The notes below the pieces were generated by a model. The model was given only the letters and a program-made list of their open reading frames with translations. It did not search any database and was not told where the DNA came from. This document shows positions 33,812 through 42,710 of a DNA stretch of 64,000 nt, one piece after another. The stretch is taken from contig NZ_AP024590.1 of the NCBI RefSeq assembly GCF_018323985.1, positions 248,001 to 312,000 of the forward strand, given 5' to 3'. The stretch is from Enterobacter kobei. GTDB taxonomy: Bacteria; Pseudomonadota; Gammaproteobacteria; Enterobacterales; Enterobacteriaceae. Position numbers and translations under genes: made by a program. Each line of letters opens with the position of its first letter. Position 1 is the stretch's first letter.

Positions 33812-34369
33812 TTATTTCAACACGATGGTGTTGATAATGTTCTCAGCCGCCGTTTGCGCCTGCTGCTGGTTTTCCGCCGGCAGCGTGACCTGAATGGTCA
33901 GCAGTTTATTATCCACTTTACCCAGCACGACGGACGACCATGCGGTCTGACCTTTGGCAGAGATAATGCTGTCGAGCTGTTGCATTTTCTGGCCTTTCAC
34001 GTCGATGGATTTGTTGGTCACTACCTGCAGCTGCGGATCGCGGCTGCGCTGCTGATCTTCCAGACGTTTGGTCAGCACAGACAGTTCTTCGTTGCTGTTG
34101 TCGCCGACGATAACAATCACCGCTTTCTGACCAGTGGCATCAGAGTAAACGTGCATGTTATTGGCCTGGGTGCCCAGTTTGCCGCTCTGGTCGCTCATGT
34201 CTGCGGGCAGCGAGAAACTCAGCTTGCCATCCAGCAGCGTTACCGGTTGGCCCGTTGCATTGGCTTCCGCCGTTGCGGCCTGCGCCGGAGTCGCTTTATC
34301 ATTGTTGTCACAGGCCGCCAGCCCCATTACCAGCAGGCCAATACCGACATACTTAACCAGATTGCGCAT
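33812..34369 (-). CDS. dcrB: Inner-membrane lipoprotein DcrB
   Basis: A 185-residue lipoprotein, the length of E. coli DcrB. The signal peptide starts MRNLVKYVGIGLLVMG and ends in the lipobox LAAC. Asp follows the Cys, predicting inner-membrane retention. E. coli DcrB affects phage C1/C6 sensitivity and lipoprotein processing. The mature domain contains the conserved KLSFSLPADMSDQSGKLG and QQRSRDPQLQVVTNK stretches. Start 34369 follows homology; the open frame extends 18 codons upstream without support. Confidence 0.92.
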   Translation of the reverse strand: MRNLVKYVGIGLLVMGLAACDNNDKATPAQAATAEANATGQPVTLLDGKLSFSLPADMSDQSGKLGTQANNMHVYSDATGQKAVIVIVGDNSNEELSVLTKRLEDQQRSRDPQLQVVTNKSIDVKGQKMQQLDSIISAKGQTAWSSVVLGKVDNKLLTIQVTLPAENQQQAQTAAENIINTIVLK

Positions 34370-34441
34370 TGACTTCTTCCTTTCGATAAACGGCCATAAC
34401 GGCTCATTCGTCCATCTTATCACAAGTTGTCAGGCGTACCT

Positions 34442-35107
34442 TTAACTGGCCTGCAACGCAGGAATTTCAGATTTATCTGCCAGCCTTTTCAGGCACATAT
34501 TCAGTAATACGCCATACATGGGCAGGAAGAAGACCAGGCTGATAAGCACCTTGAAGCTGTAGTCCACGAGCGCAATTTCCATCCAGTGTTGCGCCATAAA
34601 CGCATCCGGACTGCGCCAGAAGGCGATAAAGAAGAAGGCGATGGTATCGCTGGCGTTACCGAAGACGGTGGACACCGTCGGCGCAAGCCACCAGTGGCGG
34701 CTCTGGCGCAGGCGATTAAACACGCGCACGTCGAGGATCTGCCCCAGCGTATAAGCCATAAAGCTGGCGGCGGCGATGCGGGCGACAAACAGGTTGAAAT
34801 GCGCCAGCGCGCCGAATCCCTGCCAGCTGCCCATATAAAACAGCGACGAGATGATATAGGACACCACCAGCGCTGGGATCATCACGGCAAAGATAATGCG
34901 TCGGGCCAGCGGTGCGCCAAAAATACGCACGGTCAGATCGGTGGCGAGGAAAATAAACGGAAAGCTGAACGCGCCCCAGGTGGTGTGAAAACCGAAAATA
35001 GAGATCGGCAACTGCACCAGATAGTTACTGGAGGTGATCACCAGTAAATGGAATAGCGATAACCAGAACAACGCTTTTACGCGCTGGGATTGAGAGAACT
35101 GCGACAT
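34442..35107 (-). CDS. yhhQ: Queuosine precursor transporter YhhQ (QPTR)
   Basis: A 221-residue six-helix membrane protein of the queuosine-precursor transporter family. YhhQ imports 7-cyano-7-deazaguanine and 7-aminomethyl-7-deazaguanine for tRNA queuosine. Length and sequence equal E. coli YhhQ nearly throughout: NYLVQLPISIFGFHTTWGAF, FLATDLTVRIFGAPLARR and SLFYMGSWQGFGALAHFNLF. It has its own promoter region (about 185 bases) divergent from tusA. No preQ1 riboswitch structure was recognised upstream. Confidence 0.93.
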   Translation of the reverse strand: MSQFSQSQRVKALFWLSLFHLLVITSSNYLVQLPISIFGFHTTWGAFSFPFIFLATDLTVRIFGAPLARRIIFAVMIPALVVSYIISSLFYMGSWQGFGALAHFNLFVARIAAASFMAYTLGQILDVRVFNRLRQSRHWWLAPTVSTVFGNASDTIAFFFIAFWRSPDAFMAQHWMEIALVDYSFKVLISLVFFLPMYGVLLNMCLKRLADKSEIPALQAS

Positions 35108-35292
35108 ATTGTGACCTTTTTAGTTGTTGGGGTTAGGGAACCCAATTAATGCGACGTAATTTTATAAAGCCGCCGCATCATACTGCTTTAGTGCACCATT
35201 GCAATGGCTAATTTTCACGCAATCGTTAACCTGACTTGCGTCACAAAAATGGCGGCGTAAACTATGGCGGTTTTTGACCGGATGAGACAACC

Positions 35293-35538
35293 ATGAGCGA
35301 TCTGTTTACCACACCTGACCACACTCTCGATGCGCTGGGGCTGCGTTGCCCGGAACCCGTCATGATGGTACGCAAAACCGTGCGCGGTATGCAGCCGGGC
35401 GAAACCCTGCTGATCATTGCCGACGATCCGGCGACCACGCGCGACATCCCCGGTTTTTGCCGTTTTATGGAGCATGAACTGGTGGCTCAGGAGACAGGAT
35501 CCCTGCCATATCGCTATCTGCTGCGTAAGGGCGAATAG
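35293..35538 (+). CDS. tusA: Sulfur carrier protein TusA
   Basis: An 81-residue sulfur-relay protein that accepts persulfide sulfur from IscS and passes it to TusBCD for 2-thiolation of tRNA wobble uridine. The active Cys19 lies in LDALGLRCPEPVM, and the length matches E. coli TusA. In K-12 tusA and zntA are neighbours. Here a three-gene TRAP system lies between them. The gene is preceded by a promoter shared with divergent yhhQ. Confidence 0.95.
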   Translation: MSDLFTTPDHTLDALGLRCPEPVMMVRKTVRGMQPGETLLIIADDPATTRDIPGFCRFMEHELVAQETGSLPYRYLLRKGE

Positions 35539-35604
35539 CACCCGTTGCAAAAAGAACCTCTGTTGTCACATTGTTAAACCTCCGTTTCATTATTTTAGCG
35601 CTTT

Positions 35605-35654
35605 TGTGAACCGCTTCACCCCTGCTCGTCACAACCCAGGCTAATTTTTAAGCG
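35605..35654 (+). promoter_or_regulatory. Predicted class II CRP-dependent promoter of the TRAP operon
   Basis: TGTGA-ACCGCT-TCACC at 35605-35620 matches the CRP consensus TGTGA-N6-TCACA in 9 of 10 positions. A -10-like TAATTT lies at 35642-35647, giving a start near 35654. The CRP centre is then about 41.5 bases upstream, the classical class II spacing. A start and binding site were inferred from sequence only. Confidence 0.65.
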
Positions 35655-35704
35655 TAAAAAATAAAACACAGTTTTACCGCTGACCCTACCCTGGAGCTGA
35701 CCCG

Positions 35705-36688
35705 ATGAAAACGACCCTCAAGCCGTTACTGGCTTCCCTGTGCCTGTCTACCGCCTCTTTACTGTTTGCCCCTGCCGTTATGGCACAGGTGATAAAAGCC
35801 GCCGACGTGCATCCGCAGGGCTACCCGAACGTGGTGGCTGTGCAGAACATGGGCGAAAAACTGAAACAGCAAACCGATGGCAAATTAGAAATTAAGGTCT
35901 TCCCTGGCGGCGTACTGGGGGACGAAAAGCAGATGATCGAACAGGCACAGATGGGGGCGATCGATATGATCCGCATCTCGATGGCACCGGTCGCCGCCAT
36001 TCTGCCGGACATTGAGGTTTTCACCCTGCCGTACGTTTTCCGCGATGAAGACCACATGCATAAGGTGATCGACGGTGATATCGGCAAAAGCATCGGTGAG
36101 AAGCTGACTAACAACCCTAAATCGCGGCTGGTGTTTCTTGGCTGGATGGATTCCGGCACACGTAACCTGATCACCAAGACACCCGTCACCACGCCTGAGG
36201 CGCTGAAAGGGATGAAGATCCGCGTACAGGGCAGCCCGGTGGCGCTGGCGACCCTGAAAGCAATGGGTGCGAACGCGGTGGCGATGGGGGTGAGCGAGGT
36301 GTACAGCGGCATGCAGACCGGCGTTATCGACGGCGCGGAAAATAACCCGCCTACCTTCGTGGCCCATAACTATCTGCCCATCGCCAAAAATTACACCCTC
36401 AGCGGCCACTTTATTACCCCGGAAATGCTGCTCTATTCAAAAGTGAAATGGGACAAACTCAGCGCCGACGACCAGCAGAAAATCCTGACCCTCGCCCGTG
36501 AAGCGCAGGCCGAACAGCGCACACTGTGGCAGGCGTATAACGCCGATGCGGTAGAGAAAATGAAAGCGGGCGGCGTGAAATTCCAGGAAATCGACAAGGC
36601 GGTCTTTGTGAAGGCAACAGAGCCGGTGCGCGCGCAGTATGGCGACAAACACCAGGATCTGATGAAAGCCATCGCGGATGTGAAGTAA
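35705..36688 (+). CDS. TRAP transporter solute-binding protein (DctP family)
   Basis: A 327-residue periplasmic binding protein for a TRAP transporter, which imports carboxylated substrates driven by sodium or proton gradients. The Sec signal ends at AVMA-Q (residue 27). DctP features include the LPYVFRDEDHM segment, GWMDSGTRNLITK, and MKIRVQGSP with Arg173, the position that grips the substrate carboxylate in the family. The substrate cannot be told from sequence; uronates or C4-dicarboxylates are possible. A GGAG site precedes the ATG. It is followed by the small and large membrane subunits. Confidence 0.88.
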   Translation: MKTTLKPLLASLCLSTASLLFAPAVMAQVIKAADVHPQGYPNVVAVQNMGEKLKQQTDGKLEIKVFPGGVLGDEKQMIEQAQMGAIDMIRISMAPVAAILPDIEVFTLPYVFRDEDHMHKVIDGDIGKSIGEKLTNNPKSRLVFLGWMDSGTRNLITKTPVTTPEALKGMKIRVQGSPVALATLKAMGANAVAMGVSEVYSGMQTGVIDGAENNPPTFVAHNYLPIAKNYTLSGHFITPEMLLYSKVKWDKLSADDQQKILTLAREAQAEQRTLWQAYNADAVEKMKAGGVKFQEIDKAVFVKATEPVRAQYGDKHQDLMKAIADVK

Positions 36689-36737
36689 TTCTGCTGCGCC
36701 AGCCGCCCGCTGGCGCATAACGCCTTGTGGAGGACGT

Positions 36738-37247
36738 ATGTCCGAAATCTACCTGAAGTGGATGGATCGCCTGTACCTGCTCGCCATGACTGTGGCGGGG
36801 ATTTCCCTGCTGGTGATGACCATTGTCATCCCCATCGGGATTTTCTCGCGCTACGTGCTTAACCGCGGCGAGTCCTGGCCGGAGCCGGTCGCCATTATCT
36901 GTATGGTGACTTTTACCTTTATCGGCGCAGCGGTGGGCTATCGCGCCGGATCGCACATCGCCGTCAATATGTTGACCGATCGTCTGCCGCTGGTGCTGAA
37001 AAATGCCTGTGCACGGCTGGTGGACCTGTTGATGCTGTTCATCTCCTGTCTGATCTTCTGGTACAGCTACTTATTGTGCATGGAGCTGTGGGAGCAGCCG
37101 GTTGCAGAGTTCCCGTTGCTGACCTCCGGGGAGAGCTATCTGCCGCTGCCCATCGGTTCGGCGATCCTGATCCTGTTTGTGCTTGAGCGGCTGCTGTTCG
37201 GTTCCCAGGAGAACCGCCCGGTGGTGCTGATTGGTAACCATAGTTAA
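36738..37247 (+). CDS. TRAP transporter small membrane subunit (DctQ family)
   Basis: A 169-residue four-helix protein. Helices are visible at about 15-38, 55-73, 90-108 and 130-150. The CMVTFTFIGAAVGYRAGSHIAV segment is typical of DctQ, which connects the binding protein to the DctM channel. GGAGG lies upstream of the ATG. It is 49 bases after the binding-protein gene and 10 before the large subunit. Confidence 0.85.
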   Translation: MSEIYLKWMDRLYLLAMTVAGISLLVMTIVIPIGIFSRYVLNRGESWPEPVAIICMVTFTFIGAAVGYRAGSHIAVNMLTDRLPLVLKNACARLVDLLMLFISCLIFWYSYLLCMELWEQPVAEFPLLTSGESYLPLPIGSAILILFVLERLLFGSQENRPVVLIGNHS

Positions 37248-37257
37248 GGGGTGAAAG

Positions 37258-38544
37258 ATGGATGCATTTGTGTTGTTGTTCACCCTCGCCGTGCTGCTGG
37301 CGGTGGGAATGCCGGTGGCCTTTGCCGTCGGCCTGAGCGCCGTTGCGGGCGCGCTGTGGATCGATTTACCCCTCGAGGCGCTGATGATCCAGATCACCAG
37401 CGGGGTGAATAAATTTACGCTGCTGGCGATCCCGTTCTTTATTCTCGCCGGGGCGATCATGGCCGAAGGGGGGATTGCCCGGCGGCTGGTGAATTTCGCC
37501 TATATTTTTGTCGGATTTATTCGCGGTGGCCTGTCGCTGGTGAATATCGTCGCTTCCACCTTTTTCGGCGCGATTTCCGGCTCGTCGGTGGCGGATACCG
37601 CCTCGATTGGCAGCGTGATGATCCCGGAAATGGAAAAGAAGGGCTATCCGCGGGATTACGCGGCGGCGGTGACCGCCAGCGGTTCGGTGCAGGCCATTCT
37701 TATCCCGCCCAGCCACAACTCGGTGATTTACTCTCTGGCCGCAGGCGGCACGGTGTCCATCGCCACGCTGTTTATCGCCGGTGTGCTGCCGGGACTGCTG
37801 CTGGGCGTCTGTCTGATGATCATGTGCCTTGGCTTTGCCCATAAGCGCGGTTACCCGAAAGGCGACAGGATCCCGTTTAAGCAGGCGCTGAAGATTTTCT
37901 TTGATGCGCTGTGGGGGCTGTTTACCGTCGTGATCATCCTCGGCGGGATTTTGTCGGGTATTTTTACCGCCACCGAATCCGCTGCTGTGGCCTGCCTGTG
38001 GGCATTTTTCGTCACCATGTTTATCTACCGTGACTATAAATGGAGCGAACTGCCGAAGCTGATGTGCCGTACGGTGAAAACCGTCACTATTGTCATGATC
38101 CTGATAGGCTTTGCCGCCGCCTTCGGTGCGGTGATGACCTACATGCAGCTGCCGGAACGCATTACCGGTTTCTTTACCTCGCTGTCGGATAACAAGTACG
38201 TCATCCTGATGTACCTCAACGTTATGCTGCTGCTGATCGGCACGCTGATGGATATGGCGCCGATTATCCTCATCCTGACGCCGGTGCTGCTGCCGGTCAC
38301 CAATGCGCTGGGGATCGATCCGGTGCACTTTGGCATGATCATGATGGTCAATCTGGGGATCGGCCTGATCACCCCGCCGGTGGGATCGGTGCTGTTTGTC
38401 GCCAGCGCCGTAAGTAAGCAGAAGATCGAGTCCGTCGTGCGCGCGATGCTGCCGTTCTACGGCATGCTGCTGGTGGTGCTGGGAATGGTGACCTACATCC
38501 CGGCGATCTCGCTGTGGCTGCCGCATTTGCTGGGGATGCAGTAA
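37258..38544 (+). CDS. TRAP transporter large permease (DctM family)
   Basis: A 428-residue permease with about 12 helices. The family signatures are present: GMPVAFAVGLSA near the N-terminus, LLAIPFFILAGAIMAEGGIARRLV, FGAISGSSVADTASIGS as the cation/substrate loop, and GIGLITPPVGSVLF near residue 370. It forms the transport channel of the three-component uptake system. The operon ends here and converges with zntA. Confidence 0.88.
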   Translation: MDAFVLLFTLAVLLAVGMPVAFAVGLSAVAGALWIDLPLEALMIQITSGVNKFTLLAIPFFILAGAIMAEGGIARRLVNFAYIFVGFIRGGLSLVNIVASTFFGAISGSSVADTASIGSVMIPEMEKKGYPRDYAAAVTASGSVQAILIPPSHNSVIYSLAAGGTVSIATLFIAGVLPGLLLGVCLMIMCLGFAHKRGYPKGDRIPFKQALKIFFDALWGLFTVVIILGGILSGIFTATESAAVACLWAFFVTMFIYRDYKWSELPKLMCRTVKTVTIVMILIGFAAAFGAVMTYMQLPERITGFFTSLSDNKYVILMYLNVMLLLIGTLMDMAPIILILTPVLLPVTNALGIDPVHFGMIMMVNLGIGLITPPVGSVLFVASAVSKQKIESVVRAMLPFYGMLLVVLGMVTYIPAISLWLPHLLGMQ

Positions 38545-38551
38545 TCCCTGA

Positions 38552-38572
38552 CCCTCTCCCGGAAGGAGAGGG
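38552..38572. terminator. Hairpin between convergent TRAP operon and zntA
   Basis: CCCTCTCC and GGAGAGGG arms, 8 bp, with a 5-base loop. No U-tract follows on either strand, so if it stops transcription it does so weakly. A similar motif follows ggt, so it may be a dispersed intergenic repeat. Confidence 0.45.
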
Positions 38573-38592
38573 AACGGATCGCGTGCCAGCTG

Positions 38593-40800
38593 TCAGCGTC
38601 CCTTACTCAACAACCGCAGCGCATTCGCGGTGACCAGCACGGTAGCGCCCGTATCTGCCAGCACCGCCAGCCACAGGCCGGTGATGCCGAGCAGCGTCGT
38701 GACGAGGAAAATGGCTTTCAGGCCCAGTGCGATGGCAATGTTCTGCCGGATATTGGCATGGGTAGCGCGGGCCAGCTGGATCATCTGCGCCAGTCCCGTC
38801 AGACGGTTGTGGGTCAGCGCCGCATCTGCGGTTTCCAGCGCCACGTCGGTGCCGCTGCCCATGGCGATGCCGATGGTGGCGGCTTTCATGGCGGGTGCGT
38901 CATTAATGCCATCGCCCACCATTGCCAGTGGCGACTGCTGATCCAGCGCAGTCACGGCGGCCACCTTATCGGCGGGCAATAACCCGGCACGGAATTCCAG
39001 CCCCAGCGTGCCGGCAATCGCTGCCGCCGCGCGGGAATTATCGCCGGTGAGCATCACGCCGCTGATCCCAAGCTGACGCAGACTATTCACCGCTTCAGCC
39101 GCATCTTCCCGCAGCGTATCGCGCAGCGCCAGGGTGCCGCACAATTCACCATTGCGCAGCACGGCGATCACCGTCTGGCCCTGCGCTTCCTGTTGCTGAA
39201 TTTGCGTTTGCCAGTTTTCGTTCAGCACACCGGCAGGCAGTTTATCCGGCGCGCTGATGAAGATCAGTTGTCCGTCAACCTGCGCCTCAATGCCCTTGCC
39301 GGGCAGGGTGCGCTGGCTTTCCGCCTGCATCAGCGGCAGGTTACGCGCCTGCGCTTCCCCCACGATGGCCAGCGCCAGTGGATGGGTAGAGCCTTGCTCC
39401 ACAGCAGCGGCACAGGCCAGCAGTTCATCTTCACTGATCCCCTGTGGCGACACGCCCACCACCTGCGGTTTACCGATCGTCAGAGTGCCGGTTTTATCGA
39501 AAGCCACCTGACGAATACGGCCCAGTTGTTCCAGCGCCGCGCCGCCTTTGATTAACGCCCCGCGACGCGCCGCCGCCGCCAGCCCTGAGGTGATGGCGGC
39601 AGGGGTGGAGATCACCAGCGCACACGGACAGCCAATCAGCAGCAGCGTCAGGCCCTTGTAAATCCATTCATACCATGCCGCGCCCGTCAGCAACGGCGGC
39701 AGCACGGCGACCAGCAGCGCCGCGGCCATGATGACTGGCGTATAGACGCGGCTGAAGCGATCGATAAAGCGTTCGATGGGCGCACGACGCTCTTCGGCTT
39801 CTTCTATCAGTTGCAGAATGCGATCGATGGCGCTTTCCCCGGGCCTGGAGATAACTTCCAGCGTGACCAGCCGGTCGACGCTGGTCGCCCCGGCGGGGAC
39901 TTTTTCCCCGGCGCGGCGCTCGACGGGCACCGACTCACCGGTTAACGCGCTTTCATCAAAGCTGGCGAAGGCGGCGAGCAGTCGGGCATCCGCCGGTAAG
40001 CGCCCGCCCGCCGCCACTTCAATGACGTCGCCGGGACGCAGACTCTCGGGAGCCACAGATTCACGCGCTGTTCCCCTGAGCCGTATGGCGCTTTCCGGCT
40101 TCAGGGCCATCAGCGCCGTCACGCCCTGGCGGGCGCGGCTGGCAGCCCAGCCTTCCAGCCGCTCGCCAACCAAAAACAGCAGCAAAACCATCGCCGCTTC
40201 GGCGGTGGCACCGATAAACAGCGCGCCGATGGCCGCTACGCTCATCAGCGTTTCAATGGCAAACCAGCTGCCGCTTGTGATCAGCCGTAGCGCCTGTCGG
40301 GCAATGGGATACAGGCCGACCAGCGTGGTGGCGATAAACGCCAGCTGGCCGAGGGGATGATTAAGCTGTTCCAGCCCCCAACTGATGGCCATCATGATCA
40401 CCAGCGTCAGCAGCGGCAGATTTTCCCGCAGGACAGAGGTTTGCGCCGCTGGGGTCTCGGCATCACGCAGCGTATAACCGGCGCGCTGTACAGCGGCTTC
40501 AATCTGCGCACGCACATCGTGCCCGGCATCGACAATCAGTTTTTCGGTCGCGAAGGTGACCTGCACCTGATTCACGCCTGCAACCTGGCGCACAGCGGTT
40601 TCGACCTTACGGGCGCAGGCGGCGCAGTCCATCCCGGCAACCTGCCAGCAAAAACGGTTGCCCTGCGGATCGCCGGACAGCGGTGCAGATGCCGGTTCGG
40701 CGTGGTCAGCGCAGCAGGAGGTTTCAGGCGCAGGGGTTAACGGGCGCAGCGTGGTGCGGGCAAACTGCGGCGTTTTTTTGACGGGCGGGGGCGTGATCAT
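38593..40800 (-). CDS. zntA: Zinc/cadmium/lead-translocating P-type ATPase ZntA
   Basis: A P1B-type ATPase of 735 residues that pumps Zn(II), Cd(II) and Pb(II) out of the cytoplasm. Domains in order: a Cys-containing N-terminal tail (CC at 29-30), a heavy-metal domain with GMDCAAC at 56-62, membrane helices, the LTGES phosphatase motif, the metal-binding IGCPCALVIS, the phosphorylation site DKTGTLT and the hinge GDGINDAPAM. Start 40800 (MITPPPVKK) is supported by GGAGG; the open frame continues upstream only through the promoter. Confidence 0.95.
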   Translation of the reverse strand: MITPPPVKKTPQFARTTLRPLTPAPETSCCADHAEPASAPLSGDPQGNRFCWQVAGMDCAACARKVETAVRQVAGVNQVQVTFATEKLIVDAGHDVRAQIEAAVQRAGYTLRDAETPAAQTSVLRENLPLLTLVIMMAISWGLEQLNHPLGQLAFIATTLVGLYPIARQALRLITSGSWFAIETLMSVAAIGALFIGATAEAAMVLLLFLVGERLEGWAASRARQGVTALMALKPESAIRLRGTARESVAPESLRPGDVIEVAAGGRLPADARLLAAFASFDESALTGESVPVERRAGEKVPAGATSVDRLVTLEVISRPGESAIDRILQLIEEAEERRAPIERFIDRFSRVYTPVIMAAALLVAVLPPLLTGAAWYEWIYKGLTLLLIGCPCALVISTPAAITSGLAAAARRGALIKGGAALEQLGRIRQVAFDKTGTLTIGKPQVVGVSPQGISEDELLACAAAVEQGSTHPLALAIVGEAQARNLPLMQAESQRTLPGKGIEAQVDGQLIFISAPDKLPAGVLNENWQTQIQQQEAQGQTVIAVLRNGELCGTLALRDTLREDAAEAVNSLRQLGISGVMLTGDNSRAAAAIAGTLGLEFRAGLLPADKVAAVTALDQQSPLAMVGDGINDAPAMKAATIGIAMGSGTDVALETADAALTHNRLTGLAQMIQLARATHANIRQNIAIALGLKAIFLVTTLLGITGLWLAVLADTGATVLVTANALRLLSKGR

Positions 40801-40837
40801 GGCATCCTCCGGGAACGATAATTTTCTCATTACCCGG

Positions 40838-40869
40838 AGGATACACTCTGGAGTCGACTCCAGAGTCAA
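40838..40869 (-). promoter_or_regulatory. zntA: ZntR-type operator and zntA promoter
   Basis: On the minus strand, -35 TTGACT (40864-40869) and -10 TATCCT (40838-40843) are separated by 20 bases, the stretched spacer of MerR-family promoters. The spacer contains the perfect 22-base palindrome ACTCTGGAGTC/GACTCCAGAGT at 40845-40866. This is the same architecture as the E. coli ZntR-controlled zntA promoter, so zinc-activated transcription is expected. Confidence 0.9.
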
Positions 40870-40872
40870 GCG

Positions 40873-41499
40873 TTATAAGTAGAGCGACCGTACGATGAGG
40901 AAATGGCCGGCAAAGTAGCAGGCGGCAGAAATAGCATTGTCGGCATGGAAGCGGCGGCGGTAGTGGCTGCCCAGCCAGACAATATTTCCCAGCAGCAACA
41001 GCGCGGCGCCCACAAAGGCAGACAGGGCCGGAGCCGTCGGACGGAAGAACCACAGCTCGCCCGCCAGCCACACCATCACCAGCGTCATGGCGATGAACGT
41101 ACAAATCGGCCAGCGCAGATCTTCAAGCCGTGTCCAGATCACCGCTATCAGCAGCGCGCCAATGACCAGCAGCGCCAGCGGCAGCGGCCAGAAAAAGGAC
41201 AGCGTCATTTGTCCGGCAAAGTAGATGGTGTAAAGCAGATGTGCGAGGAAATACGCCCCGATGGCATACAGCAGACGCTGGCGCGGGAGCAGTGTCAGTG
41301 CATCACCGATCAACGAGGCGCAAAGCCCTGCCAGCACCAGATAACTGATGGCATCAAACATCGGTGCCTGCCAGGCAAGCAGCAACAGCAGCAGTAAGGT
41401 GACGGGTTTAAATACCCAACGTTGCCATGCCGGACCACGATACGACGCGTCGACATACAACCATGCAGAAAAACATACAGCGATAAACGACCAAAGCAT
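40873..41499 (-). CDS. yhhN: Membrane protein YhhN (TMEM86/lysoplasmalogenase-like family)
   Basis: A 208-residue protein with about eight helices, the same length as E. coli YhhN and very similar: LLGDALTLLP-like ASLIGDALTLLPRQR, HLLYTIYFAGQMTLSFFWP and LAGELWFFRPTAPALSAFVGA. Eukaryotic TMEM86 relatives are lysoplasmalogenases; the bacterial function is not established. It ends 3 bases before the zntA -35 region, so the two genes are separately controlled. Confidence 0.92.
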   Translation of the reverse strand: MLWSFIAVCFSAWLYVDASYRGPAWQRWVFKPVTLLLLLLLAWQAPMFDAISYLVLAGLCASLIGDALTLLPRQRLLYAIGAYFLAHLLYTIYFAGQMTLSFFWPLPLALLVIGALLIAVIWTRLEDLRWPICTFIAMTLVMVWLAGELWFFRPTAPALSAFVGAALLLLGNIVWLGSHYRRRFHADNAISAACYFAGHFLIVRSLYL

Positions 41500-41641
41500 C
41501 TTAATTCCTTGAATTCGTTATTGTCGCGTGGGCGTTGCGCCCACAGCCCTGTCTTCAGTGTAGTGGTCGCGCAACGCGGATGGCAACGCCCCATCGGCCT
41601 GCGGAGGGACTTTCCGCATTTTCTGAGGCAACCGGTGAGGA

Positions 41642-41920
41642 TTATTTTTTGTTTTGCATCGCTTTCAGGCGCTTTTGCCAGACCAGCAGTTCGAAGACGC
41701 CGAACAGGAAAACGCGCCACTGCTCCAGGGTCGTCATCTGCGGGCCGTCTTTCGGCAGCGCCGTTTTCAGCATCACCATCTGTAAGGCGTGCATAAAGGC
41801 GGTAAAAATCAGCGCGACGTTAACGAAGATATTCAGCGGGCGCGGGAAAGGGTGGATCAAATTGAGGATGAGAAACGCCCATACGCCCACCATCAGCAAA
41901 CGTCCCAGATTAATCAACAT
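41642..41920 (-). CDS. yhhL: DUF1145 membrane protein YhhL
   Basis: A 92-residue two-helix protein (helices about 8-25 and 33-52), the same family as E. coli YhhL. Conserved text includes HPFPRPLNIFVNVALIF and FLFGVFELLVWQKR. Start 41920 (MLINLGRLL) is set by AAGGAG upstream; the longer open frame lies in rsmD. It overlaps the end of rsmD by 11 bases, as in E. coli. Function unknown. A 140-base gap follows it and contains a GTGGGCG hairpin at about 41530. Confidence 0.9.
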   Translation of the reverse strand: MLINLGRLLMVGVWAFLILNLIHPFPRPLNIFVNVALIFTAFMHALQMVMLKTALPKDGPQMTTLEQWRVFLFGVFELLVWQKRLKAMQNKK

Positions 41921-42506
41921 GTTGCTCTCCTTGAGCAGTGCGGTGATACAGACGATAGGCGACCTGGCCGGCCACCTTTTCACGATGCAGATCCCAGTGA
42001 ACCGGTACCTGCGGCAGCCCGTTTTCGACTTCGCTTTCAACATAGATTAGCGCATCGTCTGCCAGCCAGCCGTTCACTTCCAGCAGGCGTAGGGTATCGT
42101 CGAGCAGCCCTTTGCGAAACGGCGGATCGACAAAAACAATATCATGGGGCGTGCCGGTCTGGTTGAGAAAGGTCAGGGTATTGGTATTGACGACTTTGGC
42201 GTTAGCGGCTTTCAGCGTCGCCAGATTCTGCTGCAACTGCTGCGCCACGCCGCGCTCCATCTCAATGAGGGTGGACGCGCCTGCATAACGTGACAGTGCT
42301 TCCAGACCCAGCGCGCCGCTACCGGCAAAGCAGTCGAGGCAACGGGCATTAACCATAGATGGCGCGAGCCAGTTGAACAGGGTTTCGCGCACGCGGTCGG
42401 TCGTCGGGCGCAGACCAGGGCTGTCGGGCACCGGCAGTTTACGGCCACGCCACTGTCCGCCAATAATACGAATCTGGCCGCTGGCGGCACGGTTGGGTTT
42501 TTTCAT
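41910..42506 (-). CDS. rsmD: 16S rRNA (guanine-966-N2)-methyltransferase RsmD
   Basis: Methylates G966 of 16S rRNA in the 30S subunit. The 198-residue length equals E. coli RsmD. Motifs are GGQWRGRKLPVPDSPGLRPTTD, the SAM loop DCFAGSGALGLEALSR and VFVDPPFRKGL with the catalytic DPPF. Start 42506 (MKKPNRAASG) follows homology. Divergent from ftsY across a 204-base intergenic region that must contain both promoters. Confidence 0.95.
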   Translation of the reverse strand: MKKPNRAASGQIRIIGGQWRGRKLPVPDSPGLRPTTDRVRETLFNWLAPSMVNARCLDCFAGSGALGLEALSRYAGASTLIEMERGVAQQLQQNLATLKAANAKVVNTNTLTFLNQTGTPHDIVFVDPPFRKGLLDDTLRLLEVNGWLADDALIYVESEVENGLPQVPVHWDLHREKVAGQVAYRLYHRTAQGEQHVD

Positions 42507-42710
42507 AGTGAAAGCTCTGGTCACAAATTTATCCCGCTATTTTAACGGCGGGAGGCGTGGGGTGGAACCTTAATCCTCAGGCGGTGCTGTGTTGCAAGGA
42601 AAGTGGTAGACTAACGAAAGACTTATCATTACATCTTACTCATTTTTCAGCCCCCTGTTTGCGACAATGCGGGCTGCGCCATGAATAAACCGCGAGGAGT
42701 GTAGTCGCAA

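Noticed and set aside
35108..35292. preQ1 riboswitch upstream of the queuosine-precursor transporter
   Set aside because: No recognisable preQ1 aptamer hairpin with the C-rich/A-rich pattern; the gap looks like a plain divergent promoter region.
37366..38526. 386-residue open frame antisense to the TRAP large subunit
   Set aside because: It is His/Arg/Gln-rich, has no family motif, no ribosome-binding site, and mirrors a well-supported permease gene. It is a high-GC shadow frame.
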